Below are positions 1 through 7,276 of a DNA stretch of 18,334 nucleotides, one piece after another. The number at the start of each line of letters is the position of its first letter. Position 1 is the first letter of the stretch. Both the position numbers and the translations under genes were made by a program. The notes under the pieces are model-generated. The model did not search any database, had not been told where the DNA came from, and was given only the letters and a program-made list of their open reading frames with translations. This DNA comes from Candidatus Heimdallarchaeota archaeon AB_125 (lineage in GTDB: Archaea > Asgardarchaeota > Heimdallarchaeia > Heimdallarchaeales > Heimdallarchaeaceae): positions 1-18,334 of the forward strand of contig MEHH01000020.1 in the NCBI GenBank assembly GCA_001940755.1, read 5' to 3'.

Positions 1-390
1 ATGGGTGGTCATAGCCCTGAATCGATTTATGGATACTTTCCCAAAGATAAGGTATTATTTGCAGGGGATAATTTGATTAGTAAGATGCCCCAATATTTTC
101 CTTTTGAAAATACTAATCTTGATGATTGGATTAGCGGTTTACAAGAGTGGGAGAAAATGGATATTGATTGGGTTGTTGTTGGTCATGGAGATGTTGTAAA
201 GAAGAATCATATAACTAGAGTGAGAGAATTCTTTGAAGAACTGGTACTTTTCCTTGAGCGTTCTGCTTCAGAAAAATTATCTGTTGAGCAGGTATTATCT
301 CATGAAAATTGCCCCTCCTACTTTGAAGAGGATCCTGAAAATTGGACTACTATGGGGATTGAAACATATTATAATCGAATGATCGAATAG
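1..390 (+). CDS. MBL-fold hydrolase, C-terminal part (cut by window edge)
   Basis: C-terminal part of a metallo-beta-lactamase-fold protein. The visible 129 residues hold the later metal-site motifs: GGHSPES at the start (metal-binding His), FAGDNL (bridging Asp) and GHGD (last His). They are followed by a helical C-terminal tail that includes FFEELVLFLERS. The HxHxDH motif that opens the family's active site is missing, so the gene must begin before the window and the ATG at base 1 is most likely an internal Met. The substrate cannot be told, since the family covers thiolesterases, lactonases and other hydrolases. It has no visible operon partner: the next 250 bases on the right hold only gene debris. 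Confidence 0.85.
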   Translation: MGGHSPESIYGYFPKDKVLFAGDNLISKMPQYFPFENTNLDDWISGLQEWEKMDIDWVVVGHGDVVKKNHITRVREFFEELVLFLERSASEKLSVEQVLSHENCPSYFEEDPENWTTMGIETYYNRMIE

Positions 391-397
391 ATAGATT

Positions 398-454
398 TTT
401 TCAATATCTGTTTTAGCTTTCAGGAGATACTTCTTTGCTTCTTCTACTTTCCCC
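398..454 (-). pseudogene. Relic of the 3' part of an MBL gene paralogous to 1507-2391
   Basis: These 57 bases closely match bases 1589-1645, inside the MBL gene further right, with only about five differences. Read on the minus strand they give GKVEEAKKYLLKAKTDIE, identical to that protein's C-terminal helix, so most base changes are silent. An in-frame TGA lies four codons before the match, the frame has no start, and after the match it runs into unrelated sequence. This is a leftover of a duplicated MBL gene, not a working gene. It lies eight bases after the stop codon of the first gene. Confidence 0.8.
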
Positions 455-556
455 TTCCGGTCTCAGGTTCATTTTTAAAAGGATTCTTATTAACTATATT
501 TGACTTCAGCATGCAGAAGAAAGTAAAAGATCAAGTCTTAATTCTAGTTTTGTAAA

Positions 557-655
557 CTATTTAGCTGTTGTAGCACCCACCTGATATACATAGATACCTG
601 CATCTAGTGCTCCACTTATCCAACAATTCTGCCGACTCAACTCATTATTTAAAGG
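557..655 (-). other. Possible remnant of an unrecognised coding sequence in the 391-644 gap
   Basis: The 254-base gap holds no intact gene. On the minus strand, one frame reads WISGALDAGIYVYQVG followed by ATTAK and a stop at 557-559. The composition looks protein-like but the frame has no start codon and overlaps the 3' end of the DUF998 gene in another frame. I do not recognise the family. Given the MBL relic in the same gap, it may be another decayed 3' end. It could equally be a chance open stretch of about 30 codons. Confidence 0.25.
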
Positions 656-1358
656 GATTGTTCTTACCCTTTTTAACTGAAAGATAAGCTCTAAATCCTT
701 GCAAAATGAAAGTTACAGCAATAAGTATGCTAAATATCATGTTCCCCATTCGATGAACTATAAATTCAAATTCTCCTCCTATTGCAGAAGCTATTGCCAC
801 GATTAGTGAATATATTATAGCTAATGCACTCAATACTAGAAGTGAATATTTACTTATTTGCGACCACTCCTTCTCCATGAAAAATACTATCGTATAGAGA
901 ATAAGTGCAAATTCTAATGCGATTGGAGCTATCACTAAGGTGGTCATGTGAAACTTGAAAGAACCATGGTAGAAAATAATAAGCAAATTAAGTGGTATTT
1001 GGACTATCCCGAAAAACGATCCAATGATACTAAGATATTTGGTTTTCTTCTCCTTTTGAAATAACATCCAAATTATTGAGAAGTAAATCAACATTCCAAC
1101 ATAGAAAAAGATAATTGCTGTTCGAACTAGATTGCTAGAAACTATATTAGATTGTCCATTTACTGCTGTTCTACTACTCATATCACAGATAGAATTATAG
1201 ACAAAACTGTATCCTTCCATGGTTGGAAACATGAAATTTCCTCCTGGATAATAAACAGTAGCTGTACTCACCAAGATTATAGTTATAAATGAGGTAATAC
1301 TGGAGAGTAGAAACAAGACTCTAAATTTATTACTGTGTTTGTCAGTAAAACTATCCAT
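645..1358 (-). CDS. DUF998-like six-helix membrane protein
   Basis: Integral membrane protein of 237 residues with six predicted helices at roughly residues 14-37, 77-100, 108-130, 138-161, 172-193 and 205-226. A polar, probably extracytoplasmic loop lies between helices 1 and 2, and the tail is basic (KKGKNNPFK). Size and helix pattern fit the DUF998 family, which is common in archaea and has no assigned biochemical role. No catalytic motif is visible. The ATG at 1358 has no ribosome-binding site, but a T-rich TTTTTTATAA stretch about 25 bases upstream could be a TATA box, so a leaderless mRNA is plausible. It is separated from the MBL-DinB pair by 148 bases, so it is probably its own transcription unit. 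Family assignment is by general resemblance only. Confidence 0.6.
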   Translation of the reverse strand: MDSFTDKHSNKFRVLFLLSSITSFITIILVSTATVYYPGGNFMFPTMEGYSFVYNSICDMSSRTAVNGQSNIVSSNLVRTAIIFFYVGMLIYFSIIWMLFQKEKKTKYLSIIGSFFGIVQIPLNLLIIFYHGSFKFHMTTLVIAPIALEFALILYTIVFFMEKEWSQISKYSLLVLSALAIIYSLIVAIASAIGGEFEFIVHRMGNMIFSILIAVTFILQGFRAYLSVKKGKNNPFK

Positions 1359-1506
1359 ACATTGTTCTTTCTGAGGTTATAAAAAAAGCTTGCTTGAGTA
1401 AAACTCATTTACATTCAAAATTAGTTAAAAAGATTGTTTTGACATTTTTTAGTGATAAATGAGAGAATTGAGACGAACTTGAAAATCTTACCACGTAAAC
1501 AAAAAT

Positions 1507-2391
1507 TTACTTGTATTCTTTAAGTCCCTTCTCAATTTCCTCAATCAGTCCTTGATACTCGCTTTCATCTTTTGGCTTAATGATAGGATTTTCAATATCT
1601 GTTTTAGCTTTCAAGAGATATTTCTTAGCTTCTTCTACTTTTCCAGCTCTCATGAGATTCTTTGCTAAGTTCACTAAACCCCACCTATACATCAGTGCAT
1701 GATTTTCTGTAAAACCTGTAAAATCTACTTCTAGAGCCTTGAACTTCTTGATATAGTATATTGTTTCATCTATGAATTCTGTTCCCTCGAGAACTTTTTC
1801 ATGCGCAAGTATCATTTTGTTGAATTCTATCTTTTTGTAACTCTCTAAGGTTTCAATAAATCTATCTAATTTATACCAATTTATTGAAGGAAGAGGATCA
1901 ACTAAAGTGTCACCAACTATGAGAATCTTGTCTACTCTATCATAACAGCTTATAGAATCTTCTGTATGCCCTGGAGAGTAAAAAAGCTCTACTCCTTCAT
2001 CAGCAAAGACTAATTCTTTTTCAAAAGTTAGATTTGGAGGTTTAAGCTTCTTGGCTGCAGGTTGATAAGCTTCATAGTTTTCTAGCAGTTCTATTGTTTG
2101 TTGTAGTCTCTCTGAACTTAAGGTGTGACCAATTATGAATTTTGATTCTATAACATCTAGCCCACCTATGTGATCATGATGATGATGTGAATTAATGATA
2201 ATAACAGGTTTTGTTAGAAGATTGTTCTCTTCGAGATACTTCTTAACTTCCTCCATTTGATTTTCTAATACTACACCTGTATCTACAATGAAAAGATAAT
2301 TTGGACTGTTTATAGTATAAATTTGAACAGAATAAGGTTGACTAGGTAGATTGAACAATATTCCTCGTGAACCTATTTTTTGTACTTCCAT
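1507..2391 (-). CDS. MBL-fold metal-dependent hydrolase with helical C-terminal extension
   Basis: Metallo-beta-lactamase-fold hydrolase. The zinc-site motifs are complete: HHHHDH near residue 75, SPGHTEDS in the middle (metal His), VGDTLVD (bridging Asp) and LAHEKV (last His). After the MBL fold comes a helical tail of about 85 residues, including RAGKVEEAKKYLLKAK, which resembles a tetratricopeptide-like helix pair. The chosen start is the ATG at 2391, where the protein begins MEVQKIGSRG. A GTG at 2412 in the same frame would add seven residues and is the alternative; neither has a clear ribosome-binding site. It follows the DinB gene by about 30 bases, so the two are probably co-transcribed. 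A fragment of a paralogue of its 3' end survives at 398-454. The substrate is unknown. Confidence 0.88.
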   Translation of the reverse strand: MEVQKIGSRGILFNLPSQPYSVQIYTINSPNYLFIVDTGVVLENQMEEVKKYLEENNLLTKPVIIINSHHHHDHIGGLDVIESKFIIGHTLSSERLQQTIELLENYEAYQPAAKKLKPPNLTFEKELVFADEGVELFYSPGHTEDSISCYDRVDKILIVGDTLVDPLPSINWYKLDRFIETLESYKKIEFNKMILAHEKVLEGTEFIDETIYYIKKFKALEVDFTGFTENHALMYRWGLVNLAKNLMRAGKVEEAKKYLLKAKTDIENPIIKPKDESEYQGLIEEIEKGLKEYK

Positions 2392-2421
2392 AGTACAGCA
2401 TACTTCATACACTTATATTCT

Positions 2422-2910
2422 CTACTTCTTCTTGGGATCAATTACCCATTTAGCAGCTTCAATTCCGTTTGTACTCAAAAGCAAGTTAATTTTTCCTACA
2501 TGATGCTGTGAGTGACGGATGTTGTAAACTAATTTATGGCTTAATGTAGAACCTGTCCAGAAGTAACTGTTTTTTCCTTGTAATTCATTAGTAGTGACAT
2601 TACTTAGAACATCTATACATTTCTCTCTCATTTCTTCCAAATAGCTCAAAAGATCTTCTTTAGAAAGAATGGTCTCTGGTACTTCTCCTAGATTCTCTTC
2701 AACATCAAATCGTTCTGGTTTCTTTTTCCAGTTATTTCCAAAATAGAAATCAAGATAGAAAAGCGTATGATAAATTTCTTGCCAGAATTGAGGTTGATTA
2801 CTCTTATCAGCCCACAGTTCATTTGGGCAGAGGATTATTGTTTGTTCTAACATTTTCATTAAAGCTAGATAATTCTCTCTGCAGATATCCAGAAATAGAC
2901 TCTTTTTCAT
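2422..2910 (-). CDS. DinB-family four-helix-bundle protein
   Basis: Protein of 162 residues that fits the DinB / YfiT-like family of metal-binding four-helix bundles. The metal-triad histidines are visible: one in QEIYHTLFYLD near residue 48 and a pair in RHSQHHVGKI near residues 134-139. Family members include thiol transferases using bacillithiol or mycothiol, but most are uncharacterised, so the activity here is unknown. It is the first gene of a probable two-gene operon with the MBL hydrolase downstream. Its promoter shares the 93-base gap with the divergent FAD oxidoreductase at 3004. A second, distant DinB protein lies at 16847-17389. Confidence 0.85.
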   Translation of the reverse strand: MKKSLFLDICRENYLALMKMLEQTIILCPNELWADKSNQPQFWQEIYHTLFYLDFYFGNNWKKKPERFDVEENLGEVPETILSKEDLLSYLEEMREKCIDVLSNVTTNELQGKNSYFWTGSTLSHKLVYNIRHSQHHVGKINLLLSTNGIEAAKWVIDPKKK

Positions 2911-3003
2911 TAATCATAATAAATTGAAACTATGTTTTAAAACTAATGTGACAAAATACAAAAGATTTACATTTTAGTAAAACCTTGATAAGTTAAGAGC
3001 TCT

Positions 3004-4506
3004 ATGAAGAAAGAAAAGATCATAATTATCGGTGCAGGATTAGGTGGATTATCTACTGGCATTTATGCTCAAATGAATGGATTTGAAACGGTTCTTTATG
3101 AGAAAAATCCTGTACCTGGTGGACTTGCTGCTTGCTGGAAAAGAAAGGATTACTTGATTGATGGAGGTATTCATTTCCTTACTGGTCATAAACCTGGACT
3201 TTCTCTCTATAATGTTTTCAAAGAAGTCGGTGTTCACAAAGCAGAGTATGTAGACATTGACACCTATGCTAGATATATTGATGAAAGAAGTGGAATAACT
3301 ATTGACATTTCTGCTGATTTAGATAAGTTTCAAGCAGATCTACTTTTACTATTTCCAGATGATCAAAGAATTATCAAACGATTCATTAAATCAACTCGAG
3401 GTATCACTAAATCCGATATTAGTGAATTTGGTTTCAAAGAACCTATGGAGTTAATGAGAACTAGAGATTGGATTAAGGAGTTTTGGCAGAACAGAAAAGT
3501 TCTCAAGTATTTCCTAGGAAAGTCAATGAAACCTGTTAGAGATTACGTAAAGAAAATTAAAAATCCTATTCTCAAAGATCTATTCTTGTATATGTTTTTA
3601 CCGAGTGTTCCAGTAGCATTTTTATGGATGGTTCTAGGTTTAGTAGCTCAAAACCAGATGGGACTTTTAGCAAAAGGATCAATTGATTTTGCTCGAAAAA
3701 TGGAAGAAAGATATCTGGAACTAGGTGGAAAAATAGAGTATAAATCGAAGATTACAGATATCCTTGTAGAAGAGGATACAGTTGTTGGAATAACATTGGA
3801 AGATGGAACAACCCAGAAGTCTGATTTTGTTATCGCAGCCATCGATGGTAAAACTGTAATCTACAAGATGCTTGATGGTAAATATACCAACGATAAAATA
3901 AACAAAATCTACAGCGAATGGAAGACTGTGGATTCTTTCGTCAGTGTTAGTTTGGGAGTTGATATGGAGTTTAAGGATGAGGTTTGGATGACATTTATCA
4001 AGAGCACTGACTCTGTTACGGTTGCTGAGGAGGAAGAAGAAAACATTCTGATTCGTTTCTTTAATTATAGTCCTCATTTTGCTCCAAAAGGAAAAACAGT
4101 CATTCAAGTTGATTTTGAAACTGAGTGGGAATATTGGTTTGTTCTTAGAGATGACAAGAAAGAGTATAACCGAGTTAAGAAGGAACTATCTGACAATACC
4201 ATCGAATGGCTTGAGAAAAGATATCCTGGAATAAAAGACAAAGTTGAGGTAATAGATGTTGCTACTCCTTATACTTACTGGAGATATACAGTGAACGAAA
4301 AAGGCTCCTACATGGGTTTCTTACCAACAGCTGATGCATTTACAAGCAGTGTTGAAAAGAGATTACCTGGTCTAAGTAATTTCTATATGGCAGGTCAGTG
4401 GTCTATGTCAATGGGAGGAGTGCAGCCAGTAATCTACTCAGGAAAACACGTTATACAGCTTCTGTGTCATGATGAAGGGAAGGAATTTCATACAGAATCT
4501 GATTAG
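3004..4506 (+). CDS. CrtI-like FAD/NAD(P)-dependent oxidoreductase (phytoene desaturase family)
   Basis: Flavoenzyme of 500 residues in the phytoene desaturase / carotenoid isomerase / retinol saturase-like group. The N-terminus has the dinucleotide-binding strand IIIIGAGLGGLSTGIYA (GxGxxG) and an acidic residue ending the second strand (VLYEK), then GGLAACW and GGIHFLTG. The C-terminus has the FAD-closing motif FYMAGQWSMSMGGV and the tail HVIQLLC. Family members oxidise, reduce or isomerise polyprenoid chains. In an archaeon, carotenoid, quinone side-chain or lipid substrates are all possible and the sequence does not decide. The ATG follows AAGAGCTCT, with no strong ribosome-binding site. 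It converges on the BCDI operon. A decayed copy of its 3' end lies on the other side of that operon at 7277-7360. Confidence 0.85.
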   Translation: MKKEKIIIIGAGLGGLSTGIYAQMNGFETVLYEKNPVPGGLAACWKRKDYLIDGGIHFLTGHKPGLSLYNVFKEVGVHKAEYVDIDTYARYIDERSGITIDISADLDKFQADLLLLFPDDQRIIKRFIKSTRGITKSDISEFGFKEPMELMRTRDWIKEFWQNRKVLKYFLGKSMKPVRDYVKKIKNPILKDLFLYMFLPSVPVAFLWMVLGLVAQNQMGLLAKGSIDFARKMEERYLELGGKIEYKSKITDILVEEDTVVGITLEDGTTQKSDFVIAAIDGKTVIYKMLDGKYTNDKINKIYSEWKTVDSFVSVSLGVDMEFKDEVWMTFIKSTDSVTVAEEEEENILIRFFNYSPHFAPKGKTVIQVDFETEWEYWFVLRDDKKEYNRVKKELSDNTIEWLEKRYPGIKDKVEVIDVATPYTYWRYTVNEKGSYMGFLPTADAFTSSVEKRLPGLSNFYMAGQWSMSMGGVQPVIYSGKHVIQLLCHDEGKEFHTESD

Positions 4507-4608
4507 AAAAAAGCATGGCTTTTGATTTGTTTACATAACCAACAATATTTTCTGTTTTTTCAAATTGATTAGAGAAAAAAAGAGAGAAGAAGTAGAATTT
4601 GCTAATTA
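4507..4608. terminator. Convergent intergenic region with T-rich tract and small hairpin
   Basis: This 102-base gap separates two converging transcription units. AAAAGC-ATG-GCTTTT at its left end could fold into a short hairpin, and CTGTTTTTTC near 4552-4561 is a T-run of the kind that ends archaeal transcripts from the + strand. No gene is seen in it. Confidence 0.35.
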
Positions 4609-4977
4609 TTATACTTCAATGGGATTAACATAAGTATCTTCTTTTTCAAAAGTTGCTAGGAAAACATTTGTTGTTAGAGTAAGTGCATCTTTTGGACAAA
4701 CGTCTTCACATAAAGCACAGAAACAGCATTTACCAAGATCTACTTGTGGATATGTCTTGGGATATTTCTCCTTGAAATCAGGGGGGGCTTCAATCATTCT
4801 TATAGCTCTATTTGGGCAAATTTTTGCGCAAGAACCGCATGAAATACAGTTATCTATATCGAGATGATGTCTTCCTCGATTCCTTTCAGGTATTTCGACT
4901 ACCTCTTCTGGAAACATTACTGTCATTGGTTTTTTGAAAAGATTTTTGAAAACTTCTTTGACTGGACCTATTTTCAT
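4609..4977 (-). CDS. Complex I / group 4 hydrogenase-like 2x[4Fe-4S] ferredoxin subunit (NuoI-like)
   Basis: Electron-transfer subunit with two full [4Fe-4S] motifs: CISCGSCAKICP and CCFCALCEDVCP, both CxxCxxCxxxCP. The N-terminal amphipathic segment KNLFKKPMTVMFPEE and the lead-in RNRGRHHLDIDNC are typical of NuoI/FpoI/EchF-type subunits, which pass electrons between the outer clusters and the B subunit. The start is the ATG at 4977: GAGGTGA lies five bases before it. The GTG at 4986 falls inside that ribosome-binding site and is rejected. It is the last gene of the BCDI operon, ten bases after the D subunit. In ordinary complex I operons an H membrane subunit sits between D and I; here there is none. 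The last ~25 residues after the second cluster carry no motif. Confidence 0.9.
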   Translation of the reverse strand: MKIGPVKEVFKNLFKKPMTVMFPEEVVEIPERNRGRHHLDIDNCISCGSCAKICPNRAIRMIEAPPDFKEKYPKTYPQVDLGKCCFCALCEDVCPKDALTLTTNVFLATFEKEDTYVNPIEV

Positions 4978-4987
4978 TTCTATCACC

Positions 4988-6106
4988 TCACCTATCTACA
5001 TCAGCTGGACACTGATACAAACTCCAGTATATTGCAGGTACATCTGCATAGTTTACTCCAGTTAGTAATCGTTCTAAAATCGGAATCATATGAGAAAATG
5101 ATGGACCGCGAATTTTCACTCTGTAAGGAGTTTTCTCACCAGTAGCTACCATATAGAAGGCACCTTCACCTCGAGACAATTCGTTACGTATGTATGTTTC
5201 ACCGTTAGCTTTACGGAATTGGACTATTGGTTTGAGAGTAGGTGTTCTAACTTCCCCTTCAGGTAATCTGTCCAATGCTTGAGTGATAATCTTCATACTT
5301 TCCTCAATTTCTTCCATACCTACTCTAAATCGACTATAGGCATCACCTTCATCATGTACAGGTATATCGAATTCGAGTAGATCATAAATTTCATAGGGGT
5401 CTTCTCGTCTGACATCTGTAACAAATCCACTTCCTCGCAGAATAGGACCAGTTGCTCCATATTTGATCGCTTCTTCTTTTGTTAATATACCTACTTCTTT
5501 GAATCTAGATAACCAAGCAAGATTCTCTGTTGAAGCAAATTTTCGCATATATTCAATTTTATCCAATACAGCTAAAATCTTCTTTTCAGCATTTTCTGGT
5601 AAGTCTTTTCGAACTCCTCCAGGACAAATATAACCTGCAGGATATACTCTACCACCTGTAATTAGATTGAAGACATCTAAGATATAGTCTCTGTAACCCA
5701 TTGCTACATTGAAGCCCGTCATGAAACCAGTTCCTAAAGACAGCACAGCATACCAGATAAAATGCGACTGAATTCTTGATAGTTCTGCTAAAATAACTCT
5801 AATGTATTTTGCTCTTTCAGGAACATCATAATCCATCAGATCATCTACAGCTTCAGCATGTACTAAATTCCACTGCAAAGGTTCCAGAACACAAACTCTA
5901 TCAGATAAAACTGAATTTTGCATCGGTTCACGATATTCCATTAATTTCTCAAAACCACGATGAAGGTACCCAGGATCAGCTGTTGCTTTTAGTACCCTTT
6001 CTCCACGCATTTCAACTTTAACAGAGAAGTTCCCCGATCCTGGATGAGCTGGCCCAAAAAACATTTCGAAGTCGCTTGCATCATATTTTTTCTTCACGCT
6101 TGTCAT
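4988..6106 (-). CDS. Complex I 49-kDa / [NiFe]-hydrogenase large-subunit homologue with altered metal ligands (NuoD-like)
   Basis: Homologue of NuoD/FpoD and of group 4 hydrogenase large subunits, 372 residues. Family marks: FFGPAHPGSGN near residue 20, DPGYLHRGFEKL, MTGFNVAMGYRDYI, GATGPILRGSG, SRGEGAFYMV and the ending ADVPAIYWSLYQCPADVDR. By eye, DRVCVLEP (residues 69-76) lies over the hydrogenase L1 motif RVCxxC and YQCPADVDR (364-372) over the L2 motif DPCxxCxxR. The first cysteine of each pair is kept (C72, C366) while the second is Glu (E75) or Asp (D369), so a normal NiFe site is not expected. The Tyr that binds quinone in complex I (DRLDY) is Val here. There is no cleavable C-terminal tail. 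The ATG overlaps the C-subunit stop (ATGA), with GAGGTGA upstream. Role: central subunit of an atypical redox module. Confidence 0.88.
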   Translation of the reverse strand: MTSVKKKYDASDFEMFFGPAHPGSGNFSVKVEMRGERVLKATADPGYLHRGFEKLMEYREPMQNSVLSDRVCVLEPLQWNLVHAEAVDDLMDYDVPERAKYIRVILAELSRIQSHFIWYAVLSLGTGFMTGFNVAMGYRDYILDVFNLITGGRVYPAGYICPGGVRKDLPENAEKKILAVLDKIEYMRKFASTENLAWLSRFKEVGILTKEEAIKYGATGPILRGSGFVTDVRREDPYEIYDLLEFDIPVHDEGDAYSRFRVGMEEIEESMKIITQALDRLPEGEVRTPTLKPIVQFRKANGETYIRNELSRGEGAFYMVATGEKTPYRVKIRGPSFSHMIPILERLLTGVNYADVPAIYWSLYQCPADVDR

Positions 6107-6624
6107 TTTTTCACCTCAAAATACACCTGCTCTCTAGGATTTTCCTCTTTGTAATGTTCCTTCAGAGTATATTCTCTCCAATTGAAATCCTTCAGAAAAG
6201 GTGGAGGACCTTGCCAATCTTCCAAAAACAAAGGAGTAAGGTTTGAATTGCCTTCAAAATTTATACCAAATAGTTCGTGGCATTCTCGTTCACATGTTTC
6301 AGCATAGGTATCCCAAATTGAGTTGATTGAGGAGATGGAAGGTTTGTTCCTATCAATCTTTGTTTTAATGTTAAGAGAGGTTCTATACTTATATGACCAA
6401 AGATGATATACTAGTTCAAACCTTCCTTCCTCTAACCAATCTACAGCAGAAATAGTTGAAAGATGTTCAAATCCTAACTGCAGTGCTTTCAGACAAACGT
6501 CAACAATTTTCTTAGAGTCAATTTCTACCCACATTCTACGCTCTTTCTTAAGAGTAATAGAAGCATCTAATTCAGAGCTCAATACCTCGACTAAATCAGT
6601 TTTTTCTTGTTCTATAGCTGCCAT
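6103..6624 (-). CDS. Complex I 30-kDa-like subunit (NuoC-like)
   Basis: Member of the NuoC / FpoC / EchD family, a structural subunit that packs against the D subunit in the peripheral arm and has no cofactor. The signature region reads ERECHELFGINFEGN then LTPLFLEDW, QGPPPFLKDF, which matches the family pattern ERE-x-x-D/E-x-F-G-I-x-F-x-G followed by W-G-x-P-x-x-K-D. The N-terminal half (VEVLSSELDASITLKKERR, then HLSTISAVDW) fits the usual alpha/beta domain. The ATG at 6624 is chosen because AGTGAT lies just before it. The GTG at 6633 in the same frame would add three residues. The last bases overlap the D subunit start (ATGA), indicating translational coupling. Confidence 0.9.
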   Translation of the reverse strand: MAAIEQEKTDLVEVLSSELDASITLKKERRMWVEIDSKKIVDVCLKALQLGFEHLSTISAVDWLEEGRFELVYHLWSYKYRTSLNIKTKIDRNKPSISSINSIWDTYAETCERECHELFGINFEGNSNLTPLFLEDWQGPPPFLKDFNWREYTLKEHYKEENPREQVYFEVKK

Positions 6625-6629
6625 TATTA

Positions 6630-7061
6630 TCACTTATCCGGAAGTTCCTCAACATGTTCAAGAACTTTAAAAACTGCGTCGTAAATGGCTTCAGGCCTTG
6701 GAGGACAACCTGGAATGTACATAAAAACAGGCAGGTAGTCTTCTAGTCTTTTGATAGTATTATAAGAATCCCAATACATTCCTCCTGTCAAAGTACATGC
6801 ACCTAATGCAAAAACAAATTTTGGATTAGGCATCTGTTCATAAATCTGTTGTGCTCTTTTAATGGATTTGGGTGTTTGATAACCTGCTATAAACAAGGCA
6901 TCAGCCTTCCTAGGAGAATTAACAGCTTTCATTCCAAAACGTTCCATATCCCATCTGGATCCAACAACTGGACAGAGTTCAGTAAAACCACATGAATTAA
7001 ACCAGTTAAAAACCCAAACAGCCCTAACAAATTTTCTCATAACTTTCTTTTTTGTTATCAT
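6630..7061 (-). CDS. Complex I B-subunit / hydrogenase small-subunit homologue with a changed cluster motif (NuoB-like)
   Basis: Subunit that in relatives holds the last [4Fe-4S] cluster (N2 or proximal) beside the D subunit. Visible marks: AVWVFNWFNSCGFTELCP, SRWDMERFG, ALFIAGY, FALGACTLTGG and YIPGCPPRPEA. Complex I has adjacent cysteines (CC) at the first site; here the second is Gly (C24-G25), while an unusual cysteine sits six residues after the first (C30). The two later ligands, C89 and C119, are in place. Four cysteines are therefore available in a new arrangement. The start is placed at the ATG at 7061. A TTG at 7115 would add 18 residues, but this leader is occupied by a perfect inverted repeat and reads unlike a protein. 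It is the first gene of the BCDI operon. Confidence 0.85.
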   Translation of the reverse strand: MITKKKVMRKFVRAVWVFNWFNSCGFTELCPVVGSRWDMERFGMKAVNSPRKADALFIAGYQTPKSIKRAQQIYEQMPNPKFVFALGACTLTGGMYWDSYNTIKRLEDYLPVFMYIPGCPPRPEAIYDAVFKVLEHVEELPDK

Positions 7062-7088
7062 ATAATCACTAGCTGTACAAATAATTTG

Positions 7089-7116
7089 ATTGAGAAAAAG
7101 TGATGGTTTTCTCAAT
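7089..7116. promoter_or_regulatory. Perfect 10-bp inverted repeat at the 5' end of the BCDI operon
   Basis: ATTGAGAAAA and TTTTCTCAAT form exact inverted arms around an eight-base centre. The element ends 27 bases before the B-subunit ATG. A TATTATATTC stretch at about 7140-7150 may be the TATA box, placing the repeat at or just after the transcription start. It could be an operator for a dimeric regulator or a hairpin in the mRNA leader; the sequence does not decide. Confidence 0.6.
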
Positions 7117-7276
7117 TATTGCGTGGAAAATCTTTTTTTAGAATATAATACTTTAGGTAAAATCATAATTGAAAAATGATAAGTATAATCAATTAGATGT
7201 AAGTATAAGTGATTAATTGTTTTTATATTAACTAAACGATAATTATAGTTCTTCATCTATTTAATATTGATGAAGA

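Noticed and set aside
3049..4107. Minus-strand open frames inside the CrtI-like gene
   Set aside because: They lie entirely within a clear flavoenzyme gene on the + strand and show no motifs of their own.
4988..6106. A functional [NiFe] hydrogenase
   Set aside because: Two of the four cysteines required for the NiFe site are replaced, and there is no C-terminal extension for a maturation protease, so H2 activity should not be assumed.
7062..7115. 18-residue N-terminal extension of the NuoB-like protein from a TTG
   Set aside because: The stretch contains a perfect inverted repeat and lies just after a TATA-like sequence, and its translation does not look like a B-subunit N-terminus. The ATG at 7061 is the better start, although GTGAT before it is close.
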